Assembly (NCBI RefSeq): GCF_014805625.2
Contig: NW_023998417.1
Location: 8,804,343-8,868,342, forward strand
Direction of reading: 5' to 3'
Length of the DNA stretch: 64,000 bases
DNA from: Glossina fuscipes
Lineage: Eukaryota; Arthropoda; Insecta; Diptera; Glossinidae
Under the pieces are notes generated by a model. The model saw nothing but the letters and a program-made list of their open reading frames with translations, did not search any database and had not been told where the DNA came from. The position numbers and the translations under genes were made by a program. This document shows, one piece after another, positions 24,166 through 37,198 of the stretch (position 1 is its first letter; each line of letters begins with the position of its first letter).

Positions 24166-25600
24166 GCATAGCATATATAAGAAGCCAAAGTATTTCGTTT
24201 CTCCTTTGAAGTTATGCTTCAAGTCCAGCCTTTCATTAGATTTTTTAAAGCACTTTCCGATGCATTGGACAAAGACAAATAAAGCTGCATATAAGCTGCC
24301 ATTTTGTTAACGGAAAGAACTTTATCTGAACTGATGTGATCGGATGTGAATACCAGAACCGTTCAAGTTATTGGTGAAGAGTAATTAAAATTCGGCGTAA
24401 ACTAGAACGCTTACAAAAATTGAACTCTATCTGTGAGCATACAAGTATTATTACCTCGCTCCAAGTATTTTGTCACTGTAACAATTAATTATACGTTCTT
24501 TACGTTGTGTTTTGATTATTGCATTGCACGTTCATCTACATGGAAGTGACATAGAAAGAAACATGTGTTTGTTCCTTAAAGAAAAACACATACATACGCA
24601 TAGATATGTACATGTATGTATGCATGCAATGTATCTGAATGGAAAACTATTTCTTGTGCTTCTCTGTACTTATGCGAACAAAGCAACACACTTAAGTGAA
24701 AGTTCTCAATTTTTTTTTATTTTTTTTTCAACTCAAAATATTCAAAGACAATTTGAGTTTCTGTATTTTGATTGGCTGATAATCGCGTCATCACAAATGT
24801 CTTATGAGTCATTCAATGTGGGGATGTATAGAGTAATGTAAAACCACTGCTAAAATGATCGTACATACGTTTATATTTATATAAACGTTTGAGTGCTAGC
24901 GTACGTGCTAAAAAAACGTAAAAATATTTTTATTTGCAGGTATTTATGCCTCTTTTTTTTTTTTTTTTTTATATAAGTTGTACGTACACTTCGCGGAACA
25001 CACAATTTGAATTTTAATTATGTAAAACATATTTTTTAAAAGATCTCCCGCTTTCTCTAAGATTTTCAAAGTTTTTAAGGAGAGGAGGCAAGGATCTCTT
25101 GTTTTTTATTGCATTAAAAATTTAACAATAATTACAAATAAATTGGAGAACTTTTATCAGGTTGAGACTTGAATCTTAAATGCGGATCCGCCACATCTAT
25201 ATCTCTGTTATTAGAGATTTGTAGGGAACAAAATTAAAAATATTTCCTTACATTTTCATTGAAATGTAATTTAATTACATTAAAAATATTTCGAAAATAT
25301 CTGAAGAATTAAGAAGAAATTTATATAATAAAAGTAATCCTACTGACATGAAAATCCCCTGAACATGGAAATAGCACAAGAATATAATGTAAACGGAAAA
25401 AAAAGGGGAATTCTTGTATTGAAAGAAAACCTTGCAATAATCTTAAAACCGCATCTTTCTGGCAGCCTTTTTTTAGGAATGAAAGGTAAGGCAGTAGAAC
25501 AATACTACTCGAGGAACTTATGAACTCTTTGCACTCATCATTTTGTTTTGCTTTCCCTACCACTAACTGCTTAGCTAATTTGTAAACAAGTAAAAAAACG
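24166..25600. other. non-coding region
   Basis: No gene seen. The open frames at 24512-24841 and 25321-25563 (minus) carry no domain I know. An imperfect 10-bp hairpin ACGTTTATAT/ATATAAACGT lies at about 24868-24889. Confidence 0.45.
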
Positions 25601-25609
25601 ATAATCGAC

Positions 25610-25790
25610 TACGGCTCATCATTAAATAGCCAGCATCAGCGTACAGGCTTTTGAAAATGAAGCGTTCATTCTAACGCCAATGCATCAAGTTTCATCAAAA
25701 TATTTCAAAAATAGCGATATGTGATTTGAAGAAACCAAGGAGGACAGACGGACAGACAAACTTCAGAAAGTGATTCCGTCCGTGTCAAAT
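25610..25790 (+). repeat. decayed copy of the same dispersed element, with a GACAGACGGACAG tract
   Basis: It contains CAAGTTTCATCAAAATATTTC at about 25686-25706 and GGACAGACGGACAGACAAAC at about 25742-25761, in the same order as the copy at 19085-19320. No coding capacity. Confidence 0.45.
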
Positions 25791-26643
25791 CCTTGTGGAT
25801 GTTGCACGTATGCGCGCAAGTTTAACATTTAATTATTTTTATTTGAATATGAATGGCGGCTATATGAACAAAAAAATTGCAATTTTGTGGCCATCAAAAA
25901 AAGTCAACATTTTGTTAATAAATAATATTTCAAATAAATTTTTCGAAAATCACACTCGTACTTCTCTTTAGGATGCTATTTTAAAGCTATTGTCACGAGT
26001 TCTCATAAATGAAGTTTGAGAGCATTGTTCGGGGTTACGTTCGTCTTTCCAGAAAAGAACATGTCAGCGAAGTCCTCACATACTATCTGCACACTACTAA
26101 GCATTTATTTTGAATAATACATTTTTTGCCCACCCAAAGCTATGCTATGCCCGGAATTATCTTTTGAAGTGATCATTTAAAATAAGAGGAAAAATATTAA
26201 TTTTCTGAAAATTTGACAGTGGTCTTCTTTCTTAATTTGTTTATATCCCTTGGTGGCGCAGACAGTCAGTCTATTTGCGATTAGTCCTTCAAAGCGAAGT
26301 CTAGTTGTTACTAGTTTCTCATTATATTATATATTATTTTTTTAGATAAAATTGAAAAGATTTCCTCAGATTAAATGTTTATTCATAAATTTTTTTCTTT
26401 GGTTATTACAGATCCATCTTTAGATTTTTTTGCATGCTAACGTTACTATTGATATGAAAATGAAAAACTTATATGCGATAGCATTTCTTTGGCGAGAAAT
26501 TCTGCCTTTCATTCTGCCTTACCCTTACATAGCATGTCACACTTACCGCGCTGCCATATATATATATAGTTTGATTATTGTTAAAGTGTACTCATAAATA
26601 ACTAATAAAAACAAACAAGTGATGAATATTAAAATATTGCTGA

Positions 26644-26684
<41 letters not shown>

Positions 26685-27973
26685 ATATATATTGTAGTTT
26701 CGTTCATTCTTCAGGCCCTTGAATTGTTAATGGCTATGGAATCTATGTAGGGAACAAAGTCCATAGAAATCATTATGTATTATATACATAAAGTAATTAA
26801 AACAACAAAAAGATCAACGACCAGATGGAGATATGGCTAAAGCGACCAGCAATTTCAATTTTTAACCAAGAATACTGTATTGATAGCACAAATGTTTTCA
26901 ACGAGTGTTTTTTTTTTTTTTTTTTTTTGTGAATGGCATATTTACCTTTGCACTCCATTTATAGATAGATAGATATATTAAGTTGAAAATGGTGAGCGAA
27001 CAAAGATCCTCTTGCGACGAATCTTTAGTACCAGTCACTTTTTGAGTTTTATTTGAATGCAGCAAGTGTGGCTGTCCTTGGAAGTACTTTTACGATGCTT
27101 CAGTTCATCATCTTTTATACGTGCTGCGAACTTATGTTTTTTATGAGCGCGTTTTTAAGCATTGCATTGAAGCTTTAAATAGTTTTTTAAATATATTTTT
27201 TGTTCTTAGTTATAAGACAATATCCATCGGTCAACGGTTTCTTGTTTCCCATAAGTCCTATAGCAACAGAATTACATTCGTTTTCAATGCAAACACAGTT
27301 GCTAAGCTTCAACTACTCACATCTATGAGTCGACTTGCAGCATTTTGTGATCGTTAGCGTTAGAGATAGACGGACATACATGACTTAATTAGTTGGACAC
27401 CTTCACGGACGCATTCCAAATTTGTTTTGTGTCCATCACATTAGTAACCTACGAGGCGGCTTTCGATCTTTTGCGTTCGCTAAAGCTTCCGAATCCTAGC
27501 GGATGTCTTATATACTTTTTCAAATCTGATCTTCGGGCGCCATCCAATAAGCTACGAGCCATCTTTCAAACTTTTGCAATCTGCTTGATGGATTTATTAT
27601 GCGAATGAATGAGGTGACAGACAGACGGACGAACACGGCGGAATCAGTGCAAAATCTTATGCCAACAGATATATGTTATTTTCAAAGAACTTTTACTATG
27701 TAATTTTTTTACACGACAAACCGTAGCACAAATCTAGCATAACAAATCTCCTTCGGTGATGGTGAGTGTAAATGTTACTATTTTTCATGGCAACAACAAA
27801 ACTATACACAAAACAGAAAATTATAATTAACACGTTCATCAGCCAAAGAGACAACAGTCAAAATGTCAGCCAGCGACTGTAAGTAAAGTCAAATTTAGAA
27901 TTTGCAACAACAAATAAACAACATAAGACTCGACAGAAGACAATGTTCTGCGATATTGGCGGCAATAGTTATA

Positions 27974-28005
<32 letters not shown>

Positions 28006-29580
28006 AATGATAATGATGATGATGATAATTTCGTGCTGATAATATCGAGACAGCGCGATCATTGCAAATACATAAACGGAAAAAAAAAGCCAAGCAAATC
28101 AAATCAAAACGAAACAACAACACCGCCAGCCAGTCAACAATAATTAAAACGAAGCCATCGCCGAATTTGTATGCATACGCCTGTGTTTCTTTCTGATTGC
28201 TTTTTGTCGTCGTCTTATGACAGGTAGGCTGGACAAATTGTTCAGGGTGTGCACGAAAGGTAATGGGCAGATACAAAGGAAATGCTACTCATGACTACCT
28301 GACTGTTAACATATTCATTCGATACGATAAACACGCTCTAATATTCAAGTATTGAAATAATGAGAAAAAGAAAGAAAAAACACCATTTATGCAAAAAAAT
28401 CAATTTAATTGTTGTATAATCAAAGTGAATTTCCTACGTATTGATAATTGATGATAAAAGTATGTTAATTCTGTTACACAGTTTGTAACACTCTCGACTA
28501 GTTATCGAACCTGCATATTATCGCGTTTACTATGAAATTTTTCCTTATTTTTTACGATCTTCTTGGCTCGTGCCATCTATTCTTTTATTGGCAAAGTATC
28601 GAAGGCAGGGATTTTAAGTGGAACTCATTGTCGATTTCATAGTTTCAGATTTGGCTTAATATGATTTCGTTTTACAAAGACCGCAAACGACAAAAACCTT
28701 GAGAAATTCAAAGGCTGCCTAAAAATGTTCTTCTTAGTATTGTCTGTCCTATGTTAACTTACGCTCTAAGATCAATAAAATTTCTTTTTTATGCCATTCT
28801 CTCTCTTCGTTTTACATTTGATAGTTTTCTTTAATGCGGTCTCAAAAAGTACGTTAGGAAAGTGGATAGAGTACCGATTGTGTCATGGTTTTTTTTTATG
28901 AAATCACGAAAACTCTTAACTTTACAATTAGTCATCTTCTTGAGTTCAAGTAAAAAATTCTTCATTTTATTATAAAAATTCCGACTTTTTAAACGTACCA
29001 GGTGAAGTAGAGTCTATTTGTGGGAAAATTTACTTTTCCTACTTAATTCGAAGAAAAATCGTTACAAGCAGCGAAGGCCTCATGATATCCAAAGTACGGA
29101 CAATCAGTAGAAGAATCTTCAACATCGACGATAAATCTGGATATCTAAGGCGACCATTGTAGGAGTGGCTAAGCTCAGCCTCTTGTCTATTATGATTTAT
29201 TCCAATCAAACGGACACCATCGCCAAGGAACATTACAAATCATAGGACAAGAAATAAAGGCGATATCGCAAAAATCATGATGCTGAGTTTTTAGTATGAG
29301 GAAACTCGATGCCTTATAGGAAAACTCGGTCAAGAAATGTTTTAGTTCTAAACTGAAATATCGTATTCTTCCCGACTTCCAGTTAATATGGACTTTATAG
29401 TATAGACTTCATAGAACAGGTGACTTATTATTTATTCGGAAAGCCACAGTTTGGATCTCTCAAAAGAGCAGTTTTTCGTTTCGCATTTAATTCACATTCT
29501 GTATAGAGATGATAGGTGAAGTAAAGACTATTATTGGGTAATGCATTAAAAAAAATAATTTCAAATATTTTTTTTCTTCA
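25791..29580. other. non-coding region with repeat relics
   Basis: No credible gene. A 36-base poly-A run lies at 26645-26680 and a T run at about 26909-26928. Isolated GACGGAC-type tracts at about 27368 and 27618-27635 suggest more relics of the dispersed element. Three moderately long plus-strand frames (27121-27357, 27393-27608, 27943-28143) lack recognisable domains. Confidence 0.45.
27974..28027. repeat. (GAT)n microsatellite, interrupted
   Basis: GAT units interrupted by GATAAT. It accounts for the poly-Asp frame on the plus strand (27943-28143) and the poly-His frame on the minus strand (27866-28276), so neither should be annotated as a protein. Confidence 0.9.
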
Positions 29581-29662
29581 ATTTTAGTGAGAAATCGCCT
29601 GACCCTTTCCCACACATCTAATACTTGAGCAAAGTCTTACTAATAATGATTTTAGAAACAAA

Positions 29663-29689
29663 ATGACGGCACAGCAGCAGCTTTCGCAG
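29663..29689 (+). CDS. candidate mini first exon MTAQQQLSQ (speculative)
   Basis: An ATG with a purine at -3 (ACAAAATG) opens nine codons that end CAG followed by GTAATA, a fair splice donor. The junction is phase 0, as at 38105 and 56823. A T-rich acceptor-like TTCAATTTTAG lies at about 29577-29587. Chance matches of this length are expected in a region this size, so the call rests on phase agreement alone. Confidence 0.12.
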
Positions 29690-29768
29690 GTAATAATAAT
29701 TCATTTGTAGCGTGCTCTTGAATCTACTCTTATTGATCGCAATCTTTTCTCTAAAAAAAAAAAAATGT

Positions 29769-29771
<3 letters not shown>

Positions 29772-29803
<32 letters not shown>

Positions 29804-29816
29804 TATATATATATAT
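29772..29816. repeat. (TA)n microsatellite, with one interruption
   Basis: Two TA runs separated by TTCA. Confidence 0.9.
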
Positions 29817-31144
29817 CTAGAGAAGCGTATAGGTTTTTTTGACTCTATTGCTTTAACAAGCATGGCCTCGACATGACATAAAAAATTTGTTTCCGAAAAT
29901 GTTTATCAAAGAATGTCCTCTAGCACTTACACCTACGGAATCGTTTGAATAACATTTTTGCATATTTTGAATATTTAAAAACCTCAAGATGACCGCTGTA
30001 GTCATTTAATCTTAACTTGTGCAATGGCTACTCTTTAATGGTATTCAATAGGTGTTTACCTACACGTGATAACAGGTCTATTTGAGGCGTTGAATGAAAG
30101 GGAAGAAGAAGTCTTTTTACCTGCACAACTTTAATTGCGTCCTGATCTGACCAAAAAGTTTTCAAATCATTTAGTCCTGTTTACGAGCAGATTTAACTGC
30201 ATGGACGAGATAAAGATTGGCTTAAACCTGGCTAAGAAAAATTGTAGCCGGACAAGCTTAGACCATACTGTCTACTACAATTTTTCAATTATTTTCATGA
30301 GAAAATACTAAAATCGATTGGTTCCATGCAAAAGATGCACTTTTCAGATGAGTCTTTACATGGAAGAATTTTCTCTTTAATCCATCCTATATAGATCCGG
30401 AAAATTTAGGCTTTTTATGCTACCTTAGTTACATATATTTGCGGCAAATTTCGAATAGATTTAACTGAAAGATCATAAGAGGAAAATATTTGAAACTTTT
30501 GATTCTTTTCAAAACAATTTTTAAACATTGGAGGCATAGCCGAAATTCAGTTTATGTTTTAATTCATTTTATTCATCAACTTCTTTGGGAATCGTAAGAG
30601 ACGTACGTTTAAAGAGATAGACAGAGTAAGGATCTTGCGATCAGTAAGCTTATATTCGAACGAAATTCGCAAGAGAACTTAACTACGCAAAGAGTGAAAA
30701 GACCGAATGGAACTAATTGTTGGGGAATTGAGGGAAATGAAAATACGTTCTATTGATCGAAGAATTGCTTTCCTGCAACTACTTGAATGTAGACATTGAA
30801 CACAAAGCGATTTTAGATCGATCCAAGACAACAAATTTAGTCGATCACCAACTGATTTACTATATAACTAAAAGCTTGAGTGATTCAAATGTCAAAGGAT
30901 TGATGATCGCAGTTGATAGATGATGTGTCGGTAAATAATCGGTTTATTAAAACTCACCAAATACTCATATGTCGATTTTGCGATTTATTTTTAAGAAAAT
31001 ATCTTGATCGGGTAAAAATCTTTGTTGTCGGCATTCGATATATGTTATATATCTACAGTAATGCTCGCAACCGGTGGTTAGGAAAATTTGAAAATAAATA
31101 AATTTTTGAAAGTCTTTGAACGAAATCAAAGAAATACAGAAACA

Positions 31145-31145
31145 A

Positions 31146-31186
<41 letters not shown>

Positions 31187-31188
31187 CA
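31145..31188. repeat. compound (CA)n(TA)n microsatellite
   Basis: About ten CA units pass directly into about ten TA units. Confidence 0.9.
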
Positions 31189-33004
31189 TACATGTACATA
31201 TATGAGCAGCCATTTTTGATAGCATCACATGGCGTGATCAGCAATGTTTCGTTGCATTTTGGCGGCTGCAAGTTTTCTCGCTAAGATAAACTTCATCAAA
31301 TGTTATCATCTGTAGGTGTGTAGAAGGTAAAGTCATAAAAAAAAAAAAAAAAAAAAGAATTGTTAGTATACGTCGTATTGCTTGTGCGATTTTGTTTGCA
31401 TACATGCACATGTAATTATGTATGAATGTATGCATGTGTATGTGTGTGTGATACATTTTTCAAAACAATAATATTATATTTTTTGAGTGATATTTGTGAT
31501 TTGTATTTGTATTTAATTGTTGATATTGTGACTGCTATTGCTATTGTTGTTGTTGTTGTTGTTGCTATTGCTATTGTCGTTGGTGATGTTGTTGTTAGTA
31601 GCGAACGCGTGCTGGTATTATTAGTCATTCAGTTTTTTCTTTTTTTTTTCTGTTTGTCAGCATTTAGAGGCAGCTAAGAAGACTGGTATGTTTGTATGTG
31701 TATGTGCGTACATGCATGTGTTTGGTTGTTGTTTTTTTTTTTTTTTGTTTTTTTTCAGTTTAAACTTTAGCTTGCCGGGCATACATTGGCATGAGTGCTT
31801 GACATTTGTGATCACTCATTGAAAGCGTTAATACAGAGTTTTTTTTTTCTTAAGAAACGGAACAAATATAAAATAATTTAAAAAAAAAAAATAAAAATAA
31901 ATAAATAAATAATGTAAGCGGAAAATACGAAGCGGAAATTTTTTTTTTTTTTTTTTTTCAATAAATAAATTAATTAAAAATAGAAAAAAAAAGGAAATAC
32001 CAAAGAAAAACGAATACGGATAAGTAAATCTAAGTGAGTGCAACTTCAAAATAATTAATTAAAGTATAAAATCAACAAAAAAATAAATAAAAATATAATA
32101 ATTTTAATTGTTACTTAAGAAAAGTGTTAAGTCTTAACGGAAATTTCACGCGTGCTTTAGTTTTAGCGAAAAAAAGCAAAAAACCAAATTAATCGGTCAT
32201 TTAGCTGGTGAGTATCAAGAGCTCAGTTAATGACCGCCCAGTTCATGACATATTAAAGTATCGCCTAAATAAAAAAAAAAAAAATGTAAATAAATAAAAA
32301 AAATAATAATAATTCGAAATACCAGCAAGTAAAATAACTCACACTAAAAGGGGTACTAACCGAATTTACGCTACGAACTGACCCCTTCTTAATCAGTTTC
32401 AATTAAAAACAATCTTTTTTTTTTTTTTTATATAATCTGACGAAAAAGTACCGGGAAATGGATACGTAGAATGCAAATTTTTAATAAATACTTTAATTTT
32501 GATAAAAAAAATCTTTCAAAGCGATGCCTTTGCCTTTGTGGCGAAGTATTTTATGCTGAGTCCTCGCGTTTTTTTCTTTTCGAATTTTTTTTTAAAGGTA
32601 ACTTTTAAAAATAGAAAAAAAAAAAAAAAAAGAAAAAAGAATTGTACATGTATTCGGTTTTTCATCTAAAAGCGTTCCATTCTTCTTTAAAGAGTCACAA
32701 TTCCGGGAATTATTCAATGGTTCAATATACTTTCTGAAAAATACTTAACTGGCAAAGTGCCACTCCTTGCGAAAAACATACTATAAATTTCGACATTTTT
32801 AAAAGATTTTCTTTTTTTTTCAAAAAAAATTTTTTTTGGAAATCACGATCACAATCTTCCTGATTAATTTCGCTCAGGACTAAAAAAGATTTTAAAAAGT
32901 CACTTAATTGCTTTGGTGATGTGACCCGACCAATTGCATTATATGAATGCTCCTTAAGTGTTTCTTTTTAATAAATTAATCCCAGTACTTTTTTGACAAT
33001 ATAC

Positions 33005-33051
<47 letters not shown>
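33005..33051. repeat. (TA)n microsatellite, over 40 bases
   Basis: A nearly pure TA array with one AAAT interruption near its start. Confidence 0.9.
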
Positions 33052-33055
<4 letters not shown>

Positions 33056-33177
33056 TTTTAATACGAGCATGATTATTATTATTGTTATTGTTTTTAATGC
33101 TTTGAGAGGCTATTGTGTGCAACAACATTAATGAGAATAACAAATACAATTATAATAACAATAACAACAACATATGA

Positions 33178-33216
33178 CTGCTGCTGCTGCTGCTTACTGC
33201 TGCTGCTTACTGTTGC
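33178..33216. repeat. interrupted CTG array
   Basis: CTG units broken twice by CTTA. Confidence 0.85.
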
Positions 33217-33337
33217 TATTACTTTCTGGGGTGGACAATAACTCTCAACCAATATTCAAATTGTTTTCACTGATTGACCAGAGCGCAGTGTATGGTGTTG
33301 TATAGCGCGATTACAAATAAAGCAGTGGTTTTAACTG

Positions 33338-33373
33338 TGGCGGCAGCGGCAGCGGTGGCGGTGGCGGTGGCGA
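33338..33373. repeat. GGC/GGT-type trinucleotide array
   Basis: GGCGGCAGC and GGTGGC units. It is one of the few strongly GC-rich stretches in the non-coding part and lies 0.5 kb upstream of the suspected promoter region. Confidence 0.8.
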
Positions 33374-33886
33374 CATATAATCCTAATTCTCAATATATAC
33401 AACAAACCTACCAACTTTAAATGGTTAATATTAACAATATATACCTATGTGTGTGCATATATATACATATATATATATATATATGTATTTATAAAAAAAA
33501 AAACACAAAAAAAAACAAAAATCCAAAAAAAAAAAAATGCAAAATTTATACAATGATCGTCGTCGTGTAATAACAACGACAACGACGACGACAACAAATT
33601 ATTGTGTATGCCGTCGTTGTTGTTATAACTCTTTTTTTGTGTTTTTTTTGTTTTTTTTGTTTTTCTTTTTTATTATGCGATGTTGTTGTTTAAAATAAAA
33701 ATAAGAAAAAAGTTTTGCGCTGTTTTTTGTTAGTGTGTTATTCCTTGGCTGGAGTTTTGCGTTAGCTCGCTTGATCATTTGTTCGTTCGTGCTTTGTGTG
33801 TTACGCGCAGCGAACACTCGCAGGTCTCCCTGTCCAGCCGTTTATTGAAATAATCAACTAAGCAAACAGCCAACCAAACAACTAAC

Positions 33887-33934
33887 CAGCCAGCCAGCCA
33901 GCAAGCCAGCCAGCCCGCTAGCCAGCCAGTCAGT
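33887..33934. repeat. CAGC tetranucleotide array, degenerate
   Basis: CAGC units with AAGC, CCGC and TAGC variants, extending into CAGTCAGT. Confidence 0.85.
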
Positions 33935-34375
33935 AAATTAGTTTGTCAGTCCTCTTAGTCTGGTGTCAGTATTTAGCCGCGCTCAGCCAGTCTCATTGCT
34001 TACACTCGCATTAAAGGTTTATCAAATTTCGGTTTACATTTCGTATTTTAATATCTTGTGGGCCTTGCTAACGTAAGGAAGTAAATATACACAAATTAAT
34101 AATAATAATAACAACAACAACAGCAACAGTAATAACAACAAGAACGACAACAGCTAAAATAACAATAACGACATCACAACAACGACTAAATAGCTTTTAA
34201 AGCAATAATAAGTTAAATAAAGTGTGCATGCGTGTATATGCGTTTATATGCGTTTGTGTGCGTGTGTCCATGTATGTGTATGTATACGTGCTCATTATAG
34301 AAATATAAATAAATATAAATTATTTTCTTGCACACATATGTCAAAAATTTATATTTAAATATTCTGATCCTTAAA

Positions 34376-34394
34376 AGAGAGAGAGAGAGAGAGG
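34376..34394. repeat. (GA)n tract
   Basis: About nine GA units, the classic GAGA-factor type of sequence, close to the suspected leader region. Confidence 0.8.
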
Positions 34395-36960
34395 AAAGAA
34401 TTTAAAAGAGGAAAATAAAAAATTTTTTTTTTTTTTTTTTGCAAATAATATAATAACAACCCTATCATCTACCGTGATCAAGAGAAAAAAAAAAAAGAAA
34501 AAAAAAAGTAAAAAGCAAAAGGAGGCTAAGGGTCAATAGCCTTTAGGTGAAATATTGCAATTTCGGGGCGTAAATAATTTGAATAAAAATTCAAATTAAA
34601 AAGTGTCAAATAATAACATAATATAACGAAAACATATTATAATTATTATTAATTTAAATTTAATCTTGAAAAGAAATACAACTTCAAAGTGTTTTTTTTT
34701 TTTGTTTTTTTTTTCCCCTAAATGTGACGAAGATTTGGAGATTTCTTATAAAATTAATTAACTTTTTTTTTATTATTGTTTTTGTTGTTTCTCTTAAAAA
34801 AAGAAAAAAAAAAAGGAAAAAAACAAACGTGATATAAATTTTATAGCAATTAAAGTCAAAGCAAAAGCGTTCTTGTGAAAATTTTTCAATATTAAATAAA
34901 AAAAATATAAATATAAATAACAACAAATTAATTCCCAGACACAATATAAACTATATAAAGTGAACAATGAATTATACCGGGACCTATAACGTGTTGCATA
35001 TAAAACGAATGGAATTTTAGTTAATTTTATGCAAATTTCGTAATTCATTCGTCAAGTTGGCGCAAATAATTTAAATTTATTACTTAGCTATACAAGTATT
35101 TTGGAAGCTTATATTGCATTTAATTTATTACCGTCGGTAAGATTATAAAAATAAGAAAAAAAAAGTAAAAGAACAAAGCAGTCAGTCTCTCTTGTCGTGA
35201 ATTTTTGTTTAACCAAAAATTTATCTTTTCTCACTAGGCAATCGGCGAGCGTGTCAACTAAGTGTAGAGTGGATTTTACAACAACTTCATAATGTTATCT
35301 ACTATAAATCATCCTTTCATCAGTGATCGAGTTTTAGACAGCGAGAAATGATTTTACAAGTATAGGGTTCCAGATATTTATCCCTACGTTTCCGGGTTCA
35401 CAGTACGGGCTTCCGCAAATTTATCTTTTAAGAGATTGAATTATAACGACTTACGCACTATGAATTTAATTATTTGTGACATTTTCAAAATAATTCCTTT
35501 TCGTCGTTCATAGTCCAAAGCATCAGCATTAAGGGGATTTCGTGGCTCTTCATTATTTCAAAATGCAGTAGTTTAAAATTCTTACACTCACTACGCCGAC
35601 ATTCGCAACGACCATCTCTCTAGTGTTAACTTTTCAAAATCATTTGATAAGTATGAATTTTTTCCCTTTGTTCCCTGCACCAAAGTCAGGCGTGTTCGCC
35701 GAAAAATTACGCTCGTAAATAGTGTTATAAGTTTTGTCCGTACAGTTGAATCATGAAATGGATACGTTATTTATACCAAGTTTTAGAAATCTATCTCAAT
35801 ATTTGCGACTTTAACTCATTTTTATAACAAACGGACGTATGGACAAACATGCATGAATAAACTAAAAATTTTATATAGATGAAGAGAATGGAATTCTTAG
35901 GATTCGTTTCTTTCAATCTAATCATTCCTTCATTCTTTGATGGTCTATATATAAAGCTTTTATTCAGACGTCCTGTCGACCAAATAAATAAGAAAATTTT
36001 ATGCACACATTTTCGCTAAGACTTTCGCTTATAATAATCATGCGGCCTAATTGTCCTTATAACATATTTAGGCATGACATTCAATGCAATTCTATTAGCT
36101 CCTGTTCGATGTATTAGCTAAACTAACAAAAATACATACAACACTCTTGGCTACAATCAGATTCGAAATCAGATTAGCCCAGAGACCTTCTAAGCGAGTT
36201 AAAATTTACACAAATCAAGTAAATTATTTTCTAAAGAATCGATTTGAAGCGTAACTGTGAACAGAGACTATAAGCAATTAAAGTGAATTTTGACCTTCTA
36301 AGGGCTTAATATTATCAGTGATAATTTGAGATTGTGTACACCTTTATAAGTGCAGTCAGTTTGATAAGATTTGCACAATTTAGTGAATAAATTATTATTA
36401 AACTTTGTTTCTTCTTCTTCTTCATGATAATGATAATTATAATTTAACAAAAGAAAATGTTTACATATGTGGCCGAAGACTTCAAAATATTAATATAAAT
36501 AAAATTTTGCTCATTTTGCTGCATTGCAATCGTCTTAGAGAAGTGATGAAAATTTTGCTCACATTTAATAATAATCAAAGTTTAGTACGTTGGCTTATTT
36601 TTTTTTATTTTTTTTGTCTGATTCCATTACAAAAGAGATTGTACGCAATCCATGCAGTAAATGAAATTGAAAACGATAATAGTAAGCAGATACAGCAAGA
36701 AGCAGACATATCTTCGTACAGCTATGAATATCGTTTTGATAAACTTACGCACTATACGTTCATTGATTAGTATCAAGAATGATTTATAGAAATAACTTTC
36801 AAAATGTCTTTATCTCTTCAAACATTGATATATGTTTTTGTGTAACGCGTAATAGAAAATCTTTTCGAGATAACTATACTCGATTGACTTTACATCAAAG
36901 TTATTTCTCTTATCGTTACGAATGCTTTGACATTATTCATATATAGGACCGACAGATGGA

Positions 36961-36985
36961 CGAAACGAAACGAAACGAAACGAAA
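36961..36985. repeat. (CGAAA)5 array
   Basis: Five CGAAA units directly after a GACAGATGGA motif. Confidence 0.85.
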
Positions 36986-37173
36986 GTGAACTAGGAGTGG
37001 AATTTCTAAATCATTTACTTTTAAATTTTAATAAGATTATGTATACTACTCTATGAAATAGAGTTATATAGTATGCAAGTAGAGAGAAAACTAAGTCGAT
37101 TTAAAGCACTTTTAATGCGCATCAATTCCATTAGTTTTTACAATAAGTGAACAATTCTTACGAAGCTCAATTC

Positions 37174-37198
37174 ACTGACTGACTGACTGACTGACTGC
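37174..37198. repeat. (ACTG)6 array
   Basis: Six perfect ACTG units. Confidence 0.9.

Larger units (their letters stand above)
29690..33600. other. non-coding, dense in microsatellites
   Basis: No gene seen. TA arrays at 29772-29816 and 33005-33051, a CA-to-TA compound array at 31145-31188, poly-A at 31338-31356, TTG/CTATTG repeats at 31535-31590, poly-T at 31939-31958, CTG units at 33178-33216 and a GGC/GGT array at 33338-33373. All open frames here coincide with these tracts or with AT-rich noise. Confidence 0.5.
33700..34400 (+). promoter_or_regulatory. candidate promoter and 5' leader of the Q-rich first exon transcript
   Basis: Composition changes from AT noise to a mixed, GC-richer stretch with GCGCAGCGAACACTCGCAGG, a CAGC array (33887-33934) and several TCAGT-like fly initiator matches (near 33930, 33948 and 33966). 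CAA/CAG repeats of the kind common in fly 5' UTRs follow at 34107-34180, then a GA tract (34376-34394). A good donor-like GTAAGG occurs at about 34074. A strong acceptor TGTATTTTCCACAG ends at 37360, just before the Q-rich coding exon, so a leader exon here spliced to 37361 is plausible. I see no TATA box. This is inferred from texture, not proven. Confidence 0.35.

Noticed and set aside
27863..27878. ATG TCA GCC AGC GAC T before GTAAGT as a mini exon
   Set aside because: Five codons and phase 1; indistinguishable from chance.
27866..28276. 136-codon minus-strand His/Tyr-rich frame and the plus-strand Asp-rich frame in the same place
   Set aside because: Both are readings of the GAT array at 27974-28027.
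33005..33051. Long TA and homopolymer arrays as origin or telomere-like sequences
   Set aside because: They are ordinary microsatellites, common all over this window, with no other supporting signal.
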